The position numbers and the translations under genes are program-made. Source: Methylophaga muralis (GTDB lineage Bacteria; Pseudomonadota; Gammaproteobacteria; Nitrosococcales; Methylophagaceae). Taken from it: DNA of 35,516 nucleotides. Each line of letters opens with the position of its first letter. Position 1 is the stretch's first letter. The notes beneath the pieces are model-generated. The model ran no database searches. It saw only the letters and a list, made by a program, of their open reading frames with translations, and was not told the DNA's origin. Shown one piece after another: positions 1 through 8,547 of the stretch. The stretch covers positions 1 through 35,516 of the forward strand of contig NZ_MCRI01000025.1 of assembly GCF_001720165.1 (NCBI RefSeq), given 5' to 3'.

Positions 1-102
1 TTCATAATCACAAAACGTTAAATAATATCGGTACATCCCAGTTACTCAGTGCTATCCACTTGATTGCAAAATAAAAAAAAACGTCCATTGTTAAAGATTT
101 CT

Positions 103-131
103 TTGCAAAGCTTAATGATAACTATTATCAT
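103..131 (+). promoter_or_regulatory. Putative sigma70 promoter of the exbB-exbD-exbD-tonB operon
   Basis: A TTGCAA hexamer at 103-108 and TATCAT at 126-131 are separated by 17 bases, which is the preferred sigma70 spacing. The predicted -10 lies inside the Fur-type palindrome, so repressor binding would block RNA polymerase. The first gene starts at 210. The hexamers are imperfect matches, so the exact start of transcription is inferred. Confidence 0.5.
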
Positions 132-132
132 T
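114..132 (+). promoter_or_regulatory. Fur box (iron-responsive operator)
   Basis: AATGATAACTATTATCATT is a near-perfect 7-1-7 Fur palindrome. The core is TGATAAC-T-ATTATCA against the consensus TGATAAT-N-ATTATCA, with a single mismatch. It sits about 80 bases before the exbB start and overlaps the likely -10 element. Fur binding with iron would repress the operon, and low iron would release it, as expected for a TonB energising system. Confidence 0.85.
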
Positions 133-209
133 ACCTCTGTTTTAACTAAGAGATCAGGCATTGTGCACAAACTCAATTTTCATAACTACCCACTAGGCAG
201 TGCTCGACG

Positions 210-902
210 ATGAATGAAGTCGAAACTCCTTCTTTTTTGACGCTTTTACAAGAGTTATTGGATATTGGCGGTCCCGTCGTGTGGGTTTTGCTGGGCTTTT
301 CGATCATTGCGGTCAGTATTGTATTAATCAAAATCTGGCAATTGATGTTGATAGCGCCTGAATCAACTGCTACTGCGAATAAAGCCATTGCGTTATGGAA
401 ACAAAATGAGCCTGAACAGGCTATTCGCGTGCTGAAAATCGCCAAACCATTAGATGAATTATTAGCGTTAACTATGGAAGGTTTGAGACAGACTGAGATC
501 CCCAAAGAATTACTTAAAGAAGAGTTACAGCGGGTCGCCAGTTTACGAATCAATCAATTACGCAGTTATCTGCGTCCATTAGAAGTCATTGCCAGTTTAA
601 GTCCGTTATTAGGTTTATTTGGTACAGTTCTCGGCATGATCCTGGCTTTTCAGCAGATGGAATTGGCAGGCAGTCAGGTCGACCCTGCAGTGCTTTCTGG
701 AGGGATTTGGCAGGCCTTATTAACCACAGCCGTAGGGCTTGCGGTGGCAATACCTGCCGTACTAGCACATAACTGGCTGGAGCGGAAAACAGAGCGAGTG
801 GCAGCCTTGATCAACGATGGAGTGACACAGGTTTTTACACATGCGCCTTTTATAAAACTATCAACAATAACACCAGCTGAAAGCTTAAAAAATGTTGCTT
901 GA
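210..902 (+). CDS. exbB: ExbB/TolQ-family proton channel subunit
   Basis: Inner-membrane MotA/TolQ/ExbB-family protein of 230 residues. With ExbD it forms the proton-driven motor that energises TonB. Three membrane segments are visible, at about residues 20-43, 122-146 and 162-186. The last two carry the family signature: a Gly-rich 'SPLLGLFGTVLGM' segment and 'LLTTAVGLAVAIPAVLAHNW', with the conserved polar Thr of the ion path. The long cytoplasmic loop between TM1 and TM2 is as in ExbB/TolQ. It is the first gene behind the Fur box, and its 3' end overlaps the next gene by 11 bases, so translation is probably coupled. A TolQ role is less likely because tolR, tolA, tolB and pal are absent and a Fur box is present. 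Confidence 0.88.
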   Translation: MNEVETPSFLTLLQELLDIGGPVVWVLLGFSIIAVSIVLIKIWQLMLIAPESTATANKAIALWKQNEPEQAIRVLKIAKPLDELLALTMEGLRQTEIPKELLKEELQRVASLRINQLRSYLRPLEVIASLSPLLGLFGTVLGMILAFQQMELAGSQVDPAVLSGGIWQALLTTAVGLAVAIPAVLAHNWLERKTERVAALINDGVTQVFTHAPFIKLSTITPAESLKNVA

Positions 903-1290
903 ACACCCGCTGGTAGCAAAACGTCGCTTAATTAGCCTAACGCCTTTAATTGACGTGGTGTTTATCCTGTTATTGTTTTTTATGTTGTCATCCGGTTTTA
1001 CCCAGTGGCGGCAGATGGATATTACGGCAGCTAGTGAGTCTTACAACACTGAGGAAATACGAACTCAATACTATTTACTGTTGCAAGCCGCTGGAGAATA
1101 TGAATTTGATCAAAGACGTTACTCTGTTTCAAAACTCACTCCAATAAAACAAAAGCTTCAAGAAGATAAAGCTGGGGTGTTCGTTGTATCCGTTGCTGAA
1201 GGTGTGACAACACAGCAGATGATCGATTTTCTCGACCAATTAAAATCCATTGGTGTTGAAAAAGTCAGTTTGGCAGGGTTGGCGATATGA
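892..1290 (+). CDS. exbD: ExbD/TolR-family protein, first copy
   Basis: ExbD-family protein of 132 residues. It has a short cytoplasmic N-terminus, one membrane helix at about residues 17-37, and a periplasmic domain. The helix has the classical motif 'LTPLIDVVFILLLFFML' with the proton-carrying aspartate at residue 21, so this copy should be competent for proton translocation. It overlaps exbB upstream by 11 bases and exbD copy two downstream by 4 bases (ATGA). The second copy next door lacks the aspartate, which suggests that this copy supplies the protonatable residue of a mixed ExbD pair. Confidence 0.88.
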   Translation: MLLEHPLVAKRRLISLTPLIDVVFILLLFFMLSSGFTQWRQMDITAASESYNTEEIRTQYYLLLQAAGEYEFDQRRYSVSKLTPIKQKLQEDKAGVFVVSVAEGVTTQQMIDFLDQLKSIGVEKVSLAGLAI

Positions 1291-1718
1291 TGTTGCTGCC
1301 AAAACCCGCAGCGCGAGCAAATCAGCTTGATGACAATATGATCCCGTTAATCAATATTGTTTTTTTGATGCTGATATTTTTTATGATTGCTGGCCAATTG
1401 ACGGCAAGTGAACTTATCACCATCCAGCCACCAACATCACAACAACAGTCACCGATAGAGGAACACGATGCTGTTTTGCTGGTATCAGCCACAGCAGTGT
1501 TGGCTTTGGACGATGCTTTAGTTGAAGCCAACGCCTTAGCCGATAGTTTGCAGCGGAAAATAGCGGACAGTAAGGATCCCCAGACTTTCAAGCTGTTGGT
1601 TAAAACCGATGCAAATGTAATGGCAACCGAGTTAACTGATTTACTCAAACAGGTTCGTGCGGCAGGGATATTGAAGGTTTCACTGGCCACTCAAAGCCTG
1701 ACAGATCGACATGATTAA
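1287..1718 (+). CDS. exbD: ExbD/TolR-family protein, second copy, with Asn replacing the helix Asp
   Basis: ExbD-like protein of 143 residues with the same plan as the preceding gene: cytoplasmic stub, one helix at about residues 18-38, periplasmic domain. The helix reads 'MIPLINIVFLMLIFFMIAG'. Residue 23 is Asn (codon aat) where ExbD/TolR proteins carry the essential proton-binding Asp. The rest of the motif is intact, so this looks like a specialised partner and not a decayed gene. The start at 1287 is preceded by AGGG eight bases upstream. The gene overlaps its neighbours by 4 and 8 bases. Two ExbD copies beside one ExbB also occur in other proteobacterial TonB loci. Confidence 0.85.
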   Translation: MMLLPKPAARANQLDDNMIPLINIVFLMLIFFMIAGQLTASELITIQPPTSQQQSPIEEHDAVLLVSATAVLALDDALVEANALADSLQRKIADSKDPQTFKLLVKTDANVMATELTDLLKQVRAAGILKVSLATQSLTDRHD

Positions 1719-2532
1719 ATTTCGTTATTGGTTATTGGCTATTTTGAGCGCCATGTCGATTCATGTGTTTGCATTTGGCATGTATACGATCAAACACCCA
1801 CATTCGCTTAAACCGGTTCCTCCGGTGGTTGAGGCGGGGATTACAATCGATATCAGTATGCTCGATGCCACCACCATGGAAAAACAACAGGCAGCTGCTG
1901 CCGTAGAGCCAATGACAAATATTGACGAGCAAACGACGATTACAGAAGTTCAGGAGCGCAATAATGATCCTGTTCAAATAGAGCAAAAGCCCACTAAAAC
2001 CGAAACAAAAAAACCTTTACAGCAAACTGATATAAAAAAAGCGGTGAACACCGCGCCTGCTATCGATAAGCTTGAACCAAACCCAAAAACATCAGAAAAC
2101 CTTGCTGCAACAACTGAACCGGCAGAACATGCGGCTGCAAATTCCGAAAAACAGTTGGAAAACACACAAATCGCTGAACAAGGCGAGGCTTCAGAGAGCA
2201 GTTCAATCTCAAGTCAGGCTGCTTCAGCTATACAACAGGCAGCCCAACAAACCTATTTCAGTTTACTGGCCAGAACATTGGCAGAGAAAAAACGTTATCC
2301 GGGAATTTCCCGACGCCGGGGTGAACAGGGCGTAGTACAGTTATTTTTTATTGTGACTCGTGATGGCAAAATCAGAGAATCAAGAATTGATGCCAGTTCT
2401 GGATTCCAAAGATTGGATCAGGCGGTGATGGAAATGTTGGAAAAGGCTCAACCATTACCGGCTTTCCCAGCAGAAATGTCGCAACAGCAGTTGGAAGTAA
2501 AAGTACCGATTGCATTTGAATTAAGCAGTTGA
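1711..2532 (+). CDS. tonB: TonB-family energy transducer
   Basis: TonB-like protein of 273 residues. Residues 7-24 form an N-terminal membrane anchor. Residues 60-180 are a low-complexity stretch rich in Glu, Lys, Gln, Ala and Thr that would span the periplasm. Residues 185-273 form the TonB C-terminal domain, with 'KKRYPGISRRRGEQG' followed by the strand-rich 'VVQLFFIVTRDGKI'. It links the ExbBD motor to outer-membrane receptors. The linker is less proline-rich than in E. coli TonB. The start overlaps the second exbD by 8 bases, so it belongs to the same Fur-controlled operon. No TonB-dependent receptor gene lies in the window, so the substrate is unknown; iron is inferred from the Fur box. 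Confidence 0.86.
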   Translation: MIKFRYWLLAILSAMSIHVFAFGMYTIKHPHSLKPVPPVVEAGITIDISMLDATTMEKQQAAAAVEPMTNIDEQTTITEVQERNNDPVQIEQKPTKTETKKPLQQTDIKKAVNTAPAIDKLEPNPKTSENLAATTEPAEHAAANSEKQLENTQIAEQGEASESSSISSQAASAIQQAAQQTYFSLLARTLAEKKRYPGISRRRGEQGVVQLFFIVTRDGKIRESRIDASSGFQRLDQAVMEMLEKAQPLPAFPAEMSQQQLEVKVPIAFELSS

Positions 2533-2590
2533 CGATCAGCAAACTCAGGCACCATCATAGCGATTGGTTTTGTATACAGGAATCTAGCCG

Positions 2591-3358
2591 ATGAATAATC
2601 TGGACTGGCATCAAATTCGTGCCGCAGTATGGCGGGCGCATACCCAAAAACTTAAAGCCATTACTCGGCTGGATTTGATTAAGCTGGATCAACTTATCGG
2701 CATTGAAGAACAAAAAAAGCAACTAGTTGAAAATACCCGTCGATTTGTTAATGGTGAAACCAGTAATCATGCTTTGTTATGGGGCTCAAGAGGTACCGGT
2801 AAATCCTCATTGATTAAAGCCTTATTAAACGAGTTTGCCGATCAAGGTTTACGCATGTTGCAAATTGATAAAGCGGAACTTGGTTGGTTACCGGAAATTC
2901 TGGATGATCTAGAAGATCGGCCTTTTCGCTTTGTCATTTTCTGCGATGACTTATCATTTGAACAAGGTGAAGAAGGTTTCAAACCGCTGAAAAGTTTGCT
3001 GGAAGGTGGTCTGGAATTACCGCCGGAACATGTCAGAATTTACGCTACCTCGAACCGTCGTCATCTTATGCCGGAACAACAATCAGAAAATCAGGCCAGT
3101 CGCGTGGTGGGAGGAGAGGTGCATTACAGTGACAGCCTGGAAGACAAACTGGCTTTATCGGATCGCTTTGGTTTATGGCTGTCGTTTTATCCACCCAGTT
3201 GGGATACATACCTCGCCATGGTGGATACCTTGTTTGAACATGTCACGGTTGATCCCGCTATATTGCATGAACAGGCCAAACAGTTTGCTATGCGTCGGGC
3301 CAGTCACAGTGGCCGCACCGCAGTTCAGTTTTATCGACAGTTTGTGAATAATATCTAA
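2591..3358 (+). CDS. DUF815-family P-loop ATPase (AAA-like)
   Basis: Cytoplasmic ATPase of 255 residues resembling the DUF815 family. The Walker A motif GSRGTGKS is at residues 65-72. A Walker B-like 'FVIFCDDLSF' has acidic residues at 119-120. A sensor-like 'YATSNRRHL' and a 'LSDRFGLWLSFYPPSW' segment are typical of this family. A good ribosome site (CAGGA) lies ahead of the ATG. It follows tonB after a 58-base gap and may be transcribed with it. The biological role of the family is not established, and no partner in this window explains it. The protein appears complete. Confidence 0.8.
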   Translation: MNNLDWHQIRAAVWRAHTQKLKAITRLDLIKLDQLIGIEEQKKQLVENTRRFVNGETSNHALLWGSRGTGKSSLIKALLNEFADQGLRMLQIDKAELGWLPEILDDLEDRPFRFVIFCDDLSFEQGEEGFKPLKSLLEGGLELPPEHVRIYATSNRRHLMPEQQSENQASRVVGGEVHYSDSLEDKLALSDRFGLWLSFYPPSWDTYLAMVDTLFEHVTVDPAILHEQAKQFAMRRASHSGRTAVQFYRQFVNNI

Positions 3359-3429
3359 GCCCATCGTTACCACCTGGTAAGGCTGAAAAATAGTTTAGAA
3401 CAATGGTGCCGAGGAAAGACCAATAATCC

Positions 3430-4725
3430 CTAGCTGGTTTGACGTGGTGTTACATCCAGAATCACATTATGACCAGTTTCATCAGCCAGATTCTGATAAA
3501 ACCAACCCAGCTTCTCAGTCAACTGTGCGGTAAGTTGTAAGCCAAGCCCAAATCCTAATTCGCTGGGAATAACATCAATATCTGCATTAAACTGCCGATT
3601 GATAATACTGATTTGTGGGCCTTGCTGATGAATAATGACCTCACCCTCCCAGGTATGCTGAAATGCATTGCGAATCAGATTGCCTATGACGATTCTGGCT
3701 GCAACTGCACTGATTGAACATTCATAAGACTGGGTATTAATGATGAGATCTACCGTTTTATCGCGTAATAAATAACGCATTTCCTCGGTAATTTCTAACA
3801 GCAGTTTATCTATCTCCACCACCGATTCCGGAAGCTTCTCGTTATCTTCACGGCTCAACCAAAGCAAGGTTTCGGTGAGATGCTGCATGGTAATACTGGC
3901 TCGATCAATACGATCGGCAATATCTTTCTGCATTGGGTTCAAGCTGGAAGAGGTCTGCTGTAATACTTTATGTTGCAACTCAATATTATTGCGAATAACA
4001 CTGATAGGCGTACGTAATTCATGACTGGTATACCGCAGAAATCGATGCTCCCGATCCAGGCTCCGCTGAACTGATGACAAGCTGTTCTGGATGAGTTTTG
4101 CCATTTGATTGAGTTCTGGATACAAAAAGTCAGGTGCTGGTTGTGACAGCGTTTCTGGCGTTAAAGATTGGGTCCATTCGTTCAGTCGAGCAACCGGCGT
4201 GGAAATGCTGCGCATTAATAACCAGGTAATTAGCATCAAAGTTAATGCGATCAATGCACTGACGCCGATTAATAAACGCATGCTTTCGGCCATATTACGG
4301 CCCATTAAACTGGAGACATTTTCACGAGAAAGTGTTCTGGTGATGTACACCGATTCGTTAGCTAAATCGACTTTCAAGGCAAAATAGACTTTGTCAGGGC
4401 GATTAAACCAGTCTGAATCATCTCGTTTGACTAATTCGCCGCTGCGCTGCGGGGGATTTGAAAATACCTGACGAATCTCTAATGGTTGTGATTCCCATCT
4501 TCCTGAAAGTTGACTGCCTCTAAAATCAACTAATTCGTTTTCGGCAAGAGATTTGTTATTGGCAATATAGGTGAGTGCAGCGTTTTCCATGCCACCCGTG
4601 ACGATATTGTCCATACCCCTAATAAAAAAATGAGCGCTTAACAATGAATAGCCCAGCACAATGGTACCGCCAAACAATAAAAAGCTGACGGTCACCAGGC
4701 GTTTAAGACTTATTTTACGTTTCAT
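3430..4725 (-). CDS. Sensor histidine kinase of the efflux operon
   Basis: Membrane histidine kinase of 431 residues from the chosen ATG at 4725, which has AGGGA five bases upstream; an open frame extends to 4794 but would run deep into the regulator gene. TM1 is at about 10-35, followed by a periplasmic sensor region at 36-147 and TM2 at 148-172, then a HAMP-like linker. The HisKA H-box is 'RYTSHELRTP' with phospho-acceptor His235. The N-box is 'GNLIRNAFQHT' and the G-box is 'LGFGLGLQL'. The G1/D-box region is short, but the catalytic domain otherwise looks complete. The gene overlaps the 3' end of the regulator by about 11 bases and is last in the efflux operon. It probably senses an envelope-accessible compound and controls the pump; the ligand is unknown. 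Confidence 0.85.
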   Translation of the reverse strand: MKRKISLKRLVTVSFLLFGGTIVLGYSLLSAHFFIRGMDNIVTGGMENAALTYIANNKSLAENELVDFRGSQLSGRWESQPLEIRQVFSNPPQRSGELVKRDDSDWFNRPDKVYFALKVDLANESVYITRTLSRENVSSLMGRNMAESMRLLIGVSALIALTLMLITWLLMRSISTPVARLNEWTQSLTPETLSQPAPDFLYPELNQMAKLIQNSLSSVQRSLDREHRFLRYTSHELRTPISVIRNNIELQHKVLQQTSSSLNPMQKDIADRIDRASITMQHLTETLLWLSREDNEKLPESVVEIDKLLLEITEEMRYLLRDKTVDLIINTQSYECSISAVAARIVIGNLIRNAFQHTWEGEVIIHQQGPQISIINRQFNADIDVIPSELGFGLGLQLTAQLTEKLGWFYQNLADETGHNVILDVTPRQTS

Positions 4726-5392
4726 TATCATCCCTGATAGCAATGCCAACGCCTGGAATGGTGTGAAGCAGCGAGGTTTCAAATCCCCCATCAATGGTTT
4801 TTCGTAAATGGTGCAGATGCACCTTTAAACTGTCACTGTCCGGTATTTCTTCGCCCCATACCGCAATCTCAAGTCGCTGACGGCTTACGACATTAGGGGA
4901 TTCACGTAATAACAATTCCAGAATCCGCCAACCAGTAGGAGATAGGTGGAGATTGATATCCGCTCTGCTTAATTGACGTTGCTGAAGATTCATCTGCAAA
5001 TCGCCACAGCGCAATAGCTGAGTTTGCCCACTGCGTCGGCGTGACAATGCATGGATCCGCATCACCAGCTCTTTTAACTCAAAAGGTTTCACCAGATAAT
5101 CATCGGTACCAGCTGCAAAACCAGCCTGTTTGTCAGTCAGTTGATCGCGCGCTGTCAGCATTAATACCGAAATGTTCGAGCCTTCATTTCGCAGACGTTC
5201 ACATACGGTCAAACCATCGATTCTTGGCAGATTTAAATCCAGCAGCAATACATCATAATGATTCTGCTGTAACAAATTCAGGCCCGCGGCACCATTACTC
5301 GCATGATCGCAACTGATGGCTTCCAATTGCAGATAATCCATCACGGTTTGTGCCAGATCCAGATCATCTTCAATAAGTAATACTGTAATCAT
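4715..5392 (-). CDS. OmpR/PhoB-family response regulator
   Basis: Regulator of 225 residues. The receiver domain (about 1-115) has acidic residues at 9-10, the phospho-acceptor Asp52 in 'LLLDLNLPRIDG', Thr80 and Lys102. A C-terminal winged-helix DNA-binding domain follows, with 'SPTGWRILELLLRESPNVVSR' and 'VHLHHLRKTIDGG' features. The start codon overlaps the stop of the RND pump gene (TGATG), and the 3' end overlaps the kinase gene, so the pair is translated with the pump. It probably activates or adjusts transcription of this efflux operon. The arrangement pump first, regulators last is inferred from strand and overlap. Confidence 0.9.
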   Translation of the reverse strand: MITVLLIEDDLDLAQTVMDYLQLEAISCDHASNGAAGLNLLQQNHYDVLLLDLNLPRIDGLTVCERLRNEGSNISVLMLTARDQLTDKQAGFAAGTDDYLVKPFELKELVMRIHALSRRRSGQTQLLRCGDLQMNLQQRQLSRADINLHLSPTGWRILELLLRESPNVVSRQRLEIAVWGEEIPDSDSLKVHLHHLRKTIDGGFETSLLHTIPGVGIAIRDDNET

Positions 5393-8300
5393 CAGGCTGG
5401 TCCTTGTTCAGTTGCTGGCAATACGACTTTGCTGCCACGATGAAAATACTGCGCCACATCGTGTTGAATCATCAACAACAACGGTATCAATATTAAGGTA
5501 ATGACCGTCGCAAACATGATGCCGTAAGCCAGTGATACTGCTGCAGGAATGAGGAACTGTGCTTGCCTGGAGGTTTCACCCAATAATGGCATCAGCCCGG
5601 CAAATGTCGTAAAGGAGGTCAGCAATACGGCCCGTAAACGATCCCTGGCAGACAATAATATGGCCTGTTTCACATCGGCGTACTCTTCTTTTAAATCATT
5701 AAATCGAGAGACCAGTAGCAGACTGTCATTCACCACCACACCACTTAATGCGATGATGCCGTTAAGCGACAAAATGCCCAAAGAAAGATCATTCATCCAA
5801 TGACCCAACAAAGCGCCAACAATACCAAACGGTATCGCAGTCATTATTAATACTGGTTGGATATAGGATTTCAGTGGAATCGCCAGCAGAATATAAATGC
5901 CCAACATCGCTAATAAAAACAGATTTAACATCGATGATTGGGTTTCTTCCTGCTCAGCGGCTTCACCGGCAAAATAGACAGTCAGGCCCGGATATTTTCC
6001 TTCAAGTTGTGGCACAACATCACGCCTGAGCTGAGCGACAAACTCGGTGACGGAAAGCTGATCTTTATCGACATCTGCTGAGAGATAGATGGCGCGTTTA
6101 GCATCGATACGGGTAATGCTGTCTCGGGTAAAACCATAGCTGACATCGGCCACGCTGGATAATGGAATAACCGTGCCATCATCCAGACGGACTCTCGATT
6201 TCAATACGTCCGCCGGGTTTTGCCGATCTGCTTCTGGATAGCGAACCTTGACTTCGATTTCATCGCTATTACGTTGGTAACGTTGTACTACTTGGCCACC
6301 AAAGCCTTGCAGAATTTGCCTAGCCAGCTCATCAGTGCTGAGTCCCATAGCTCGGCCCTGTTGATTGAGTTTAAGTTGTAATTGAGGCTGACCGGGTTGC
6401 AAATTATCCTGTAAACCGATAATGCCCGGCATCGTTTCCAGTAATTTATACATTTCAGCACCGGCCAAAGTCAGCACATCATCATCATTGGAACGTAACT
6501 CTACCCGAAGCGCATCATCAGATTGACGACCACTTTGAATACGCATACTACGGACGGCTTCAGGCATGCCGACACGTTTTTCCCACTCACGACGAAATTC
6601 GATTAAATCATATGGTGAGTCGGCAGCTAATTCGACCGTTACACCGCCACTATGATCTGCCTGAGAGAGTAATTGTAAGTTGGCTATTCCACTCTTTCCT
6701 GAATCAGTATTTTCACGTAATGATTTATCTGTTTCATAGGCTGCTTGTTCCATCATTAACAAGGTTTCATGGGTGCGGCCAAAACTGACATCCTTATGCA
6801 TCGACACATTTGCCCTGACGGTGTCTCCAGGAATAGCCGGGAAAAAGCTCATACGAATGCTGCCGTTAAATGGCATGGAAAATACGATGATAAACAACAT
6901 CATAAATACCATCAGCAATCCATAACGAAACCGCAAAGCAAACTCAATGGCTGGCTGATAAATATATTCGGCAAACCACTGCAAACCACCATCTGCACCT
7001 TGTTGAACTTTACGCCAGCCTGTTGCGAGTATGTTTTGTGAAGGCTTTTTATGCGTGTTCAAATAAGCCAGATGGGCGGGCAAGATCAGTTTGGATTCAA
7101 TCACTGACATGATTAACGCGATAGCCACCACCGCGGCAAATTGCGAATAAAGTTCGCCAAGTCGACCTTCAATCTGTGACAGCGCATAAAAGGCTATTAC
7201 GGTAGTAAAAACACCAAATAAGGTCGGCACGGCTACTCGCATAGTGCCTTTTATGGTATTACGCAAGGTATCGCCTTCCTTGGATCGGACGCTGTATATA
7301 CTTTCACCGACCACCACGGCATCATCGACAATAATGCCGAGAGCCATCAAAAAGCCGAAAGTGGTAAAGGAGTTGAGCGACAAACCTGCATAGGAATCGC
7401 CCATGAAAAACAAGGTGCCGAGAAACACAAAGGGCAGTCCCATTGCCACCCAGAAAGCAACGGTCAGGTTTAGAAAAACAGCCAGCAGGACAAATACCAG
7501 CACAATCCCTGTCAAAGCATTTTTAATCAATAAGTTCAGACGATCCATGATGCTGGTGCTGCGGTCATACCAGGTAGCAAGTTCCACTTGAGCAGGCAAT
7601 TTATTGCTGTTTTGCCATTGCTCGACGATTTGATAAGCATCGGCAACCGAGTCGGCAATATCATCCAGCCCGGTGGTGACGACCTGCACACCAATACTGT
7701 CTTTGGCCTGAAACCGTGACAGCATGGAAGTATCATCATCAAAGCTGTCCAGAATATAGGCCACATCGCCCAATAAAATCTGCTGTCCGTTGTCGTCGGT
7801 TAACAGTGGGATCCTGGCAAAATCCTGTTTTAAATAGGCTTGTTCAGAAGCATTCAGTTGCAGATAAACATTTTCATTACGCAGTACAGCTGTTAACGGG
7901 GTAGATGAATTGCTATTAATCGCATTTTCGACATCGCTTAATGACAGTCCGTAAGATTGCAAACGACCATCGTCGATTTCGATCATCATCATTGGATCCA
8001 GCCAGCCGGAAATGGTGACCCGATTGATAGTGGATTTGGTTAACAGATCTGCTTTGAGTGTTTCAGCGAGCTGCTGCAAAGTATGACGATCAGTATCACC
8101 ATACAGTTGTAACCAGATAGCATGTTCTTCCCGTTCGGCCTTTTTGATCACCGGATTTTTGGCTTCAGCAGGGAAGGTGGATATCGCATCCACTTGCGCT
8201 TTAACATCACGCATCAGCGTGTCGAGATCGTAACCGCGTTGCATTTCCACTGTGACGGTGACGCCGCTGCGAGTCGAGTCGCTGGTAATGGTTTTAATAC

Positions 8301-8547
8301 CAATGATACCTTCCAGCTGCTCTTCAATTTTGATCGCCAGACCTTCTTCAGACAATTTTGCCGAGCCGCTGTCATAAGAAACAGAAATTGTCAGGCTGTC
8401 TGGTTCACTGCTGGGAAAAGCTTCTTTGCGTAAATCACCAACAGACATTAAGCCCATGATTATAACCAGTAGCATCAACAGGTTAGCCGCTACAGGATTG
8501 GTGGCAAACCAGCCAATAATGCCGCTGCGACCGATATTTTTACTCAT
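5392..8547 (-). CDS. RND-family multidrug efflux pump, inner-membrane subunit
   Basis: Inner-membrane proton/drug antiporter of 1051 residues, the normal length for AcrB-type HAE-RND pumps. An N-terminal helix ('NPVAANLLMLLVII', about 17-34) precedes the first large periplasmic porter region. Helix 4 carries the proton-relay pair Asp408-Asp409 in 'GIIVDDAVVVGE', which points to drugs or other organic substrates and not metals. A second periplasmic region and a second helix bundle complete the duplicated fold. The sequence resembles the MdtB/VexH-like branch more than AcrB itself, so a specific gene name is not justified. It overlaps the fusion-protein gene by 8 bases and the regulator gene by 1 base. 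Confidence 0.92.
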   Translation of the reverse strand: MSKNIGRSGIIGWFATNPVAANLLMLLVIIMGLMSVGDLRKEAFPSSEPDSLTISVSYDSGSAKLSEEGLAIKIEEQLEGIIGIKTITSDSTRSGVTVTVEMQRGYDLDTLMRDVKAQVDAISTFPAEAKNPVIKKAEREEHAIWLQLYGDTDRHTLQQLAETLKADLLTKSTINRVTISGWLDPMMMIEIDDGRLQSYGLSLSDVENAINSNSSTPLTAVLRNENVYLQLNASEQAYLKQDFARIPLLTDDNGQQILLGDVAYILDSFDDDTSMLSRFQAKDSIGVQVVTTGLDDIADSVADAYQIVEQWQNSNKLPAQVELATWYDRSTSIMDRLNLLIKNALTGIVLVFVLLAVFLNLTVAFWVAMGLPFVFLGTLFFMGDSYAGLSLNSFTTFGFLMALGIIVDDAVVVGESIYSVRSKEGDTLRNTIKGTMRVAVPTLFGVFTTVIAFYALSQIEGRLGELYSQFAAVVAIALIMSVIESKLILPAHLAYLNTHKKPSQNILATGWRKVQQGADGGLQWFAEYIYQPAIEFALRFRYGLLMVFMMLFIIVFSMPFNGSIRMSFFPAIPGDTVRANVSMHKDVSFGRTHETLLMMEQAAYETDKSLRENTDSGKSGIANLQLLSQADHSGGVTVELAADSPYDLIEFRREWEKRVGMPEAVRSMRIQSGRQSDDALRVELRSNDDDVLTLAGAEMYKLLETMPGIIGLQDNLQPGQPQLQLKLNQQGRAMGLSTDELARQILQGFGGQVVQRYQRNSDEIEVKVRYPEADRQNPADVLKSRVRLDDGTVIPLSSVADVSYGFTRDSITRIDAKRAIYLSADVDKDQLSVTEFVAQLRRDVVPQLEGKYPGLTVYFAGEAAEQEETQSSMLNLFLLAMLGIYILLAIPLKSYIQPVLIMTAIPFGIVGALLGHWMNDLSLGILSLNGIIALSGVVVNDSLLLVSRFNDLKEEYADVKQAILLSARDRLRAVLLTSFTTFAGLMPLLGETSRQAQFLIPAAVSLAYGIMFATVITLILIPLLLMIQHDVAQYFHRGSKVVLPATEQGPA

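Noticed and set aside
3364-3384. TTACC/GGTAA hairpin between the convergent ATPase and kinase genes as a terminator
   Set aside because: The stem has only 5 bp and no T-run on either strand.
4726-4794. A longer N-terminus for the histidine kinase
   Set aside because: It would overlap the regulator gene by 80 bases, while ATG 4725 has a good ribosome site and puts the first helix near the N-terminus.
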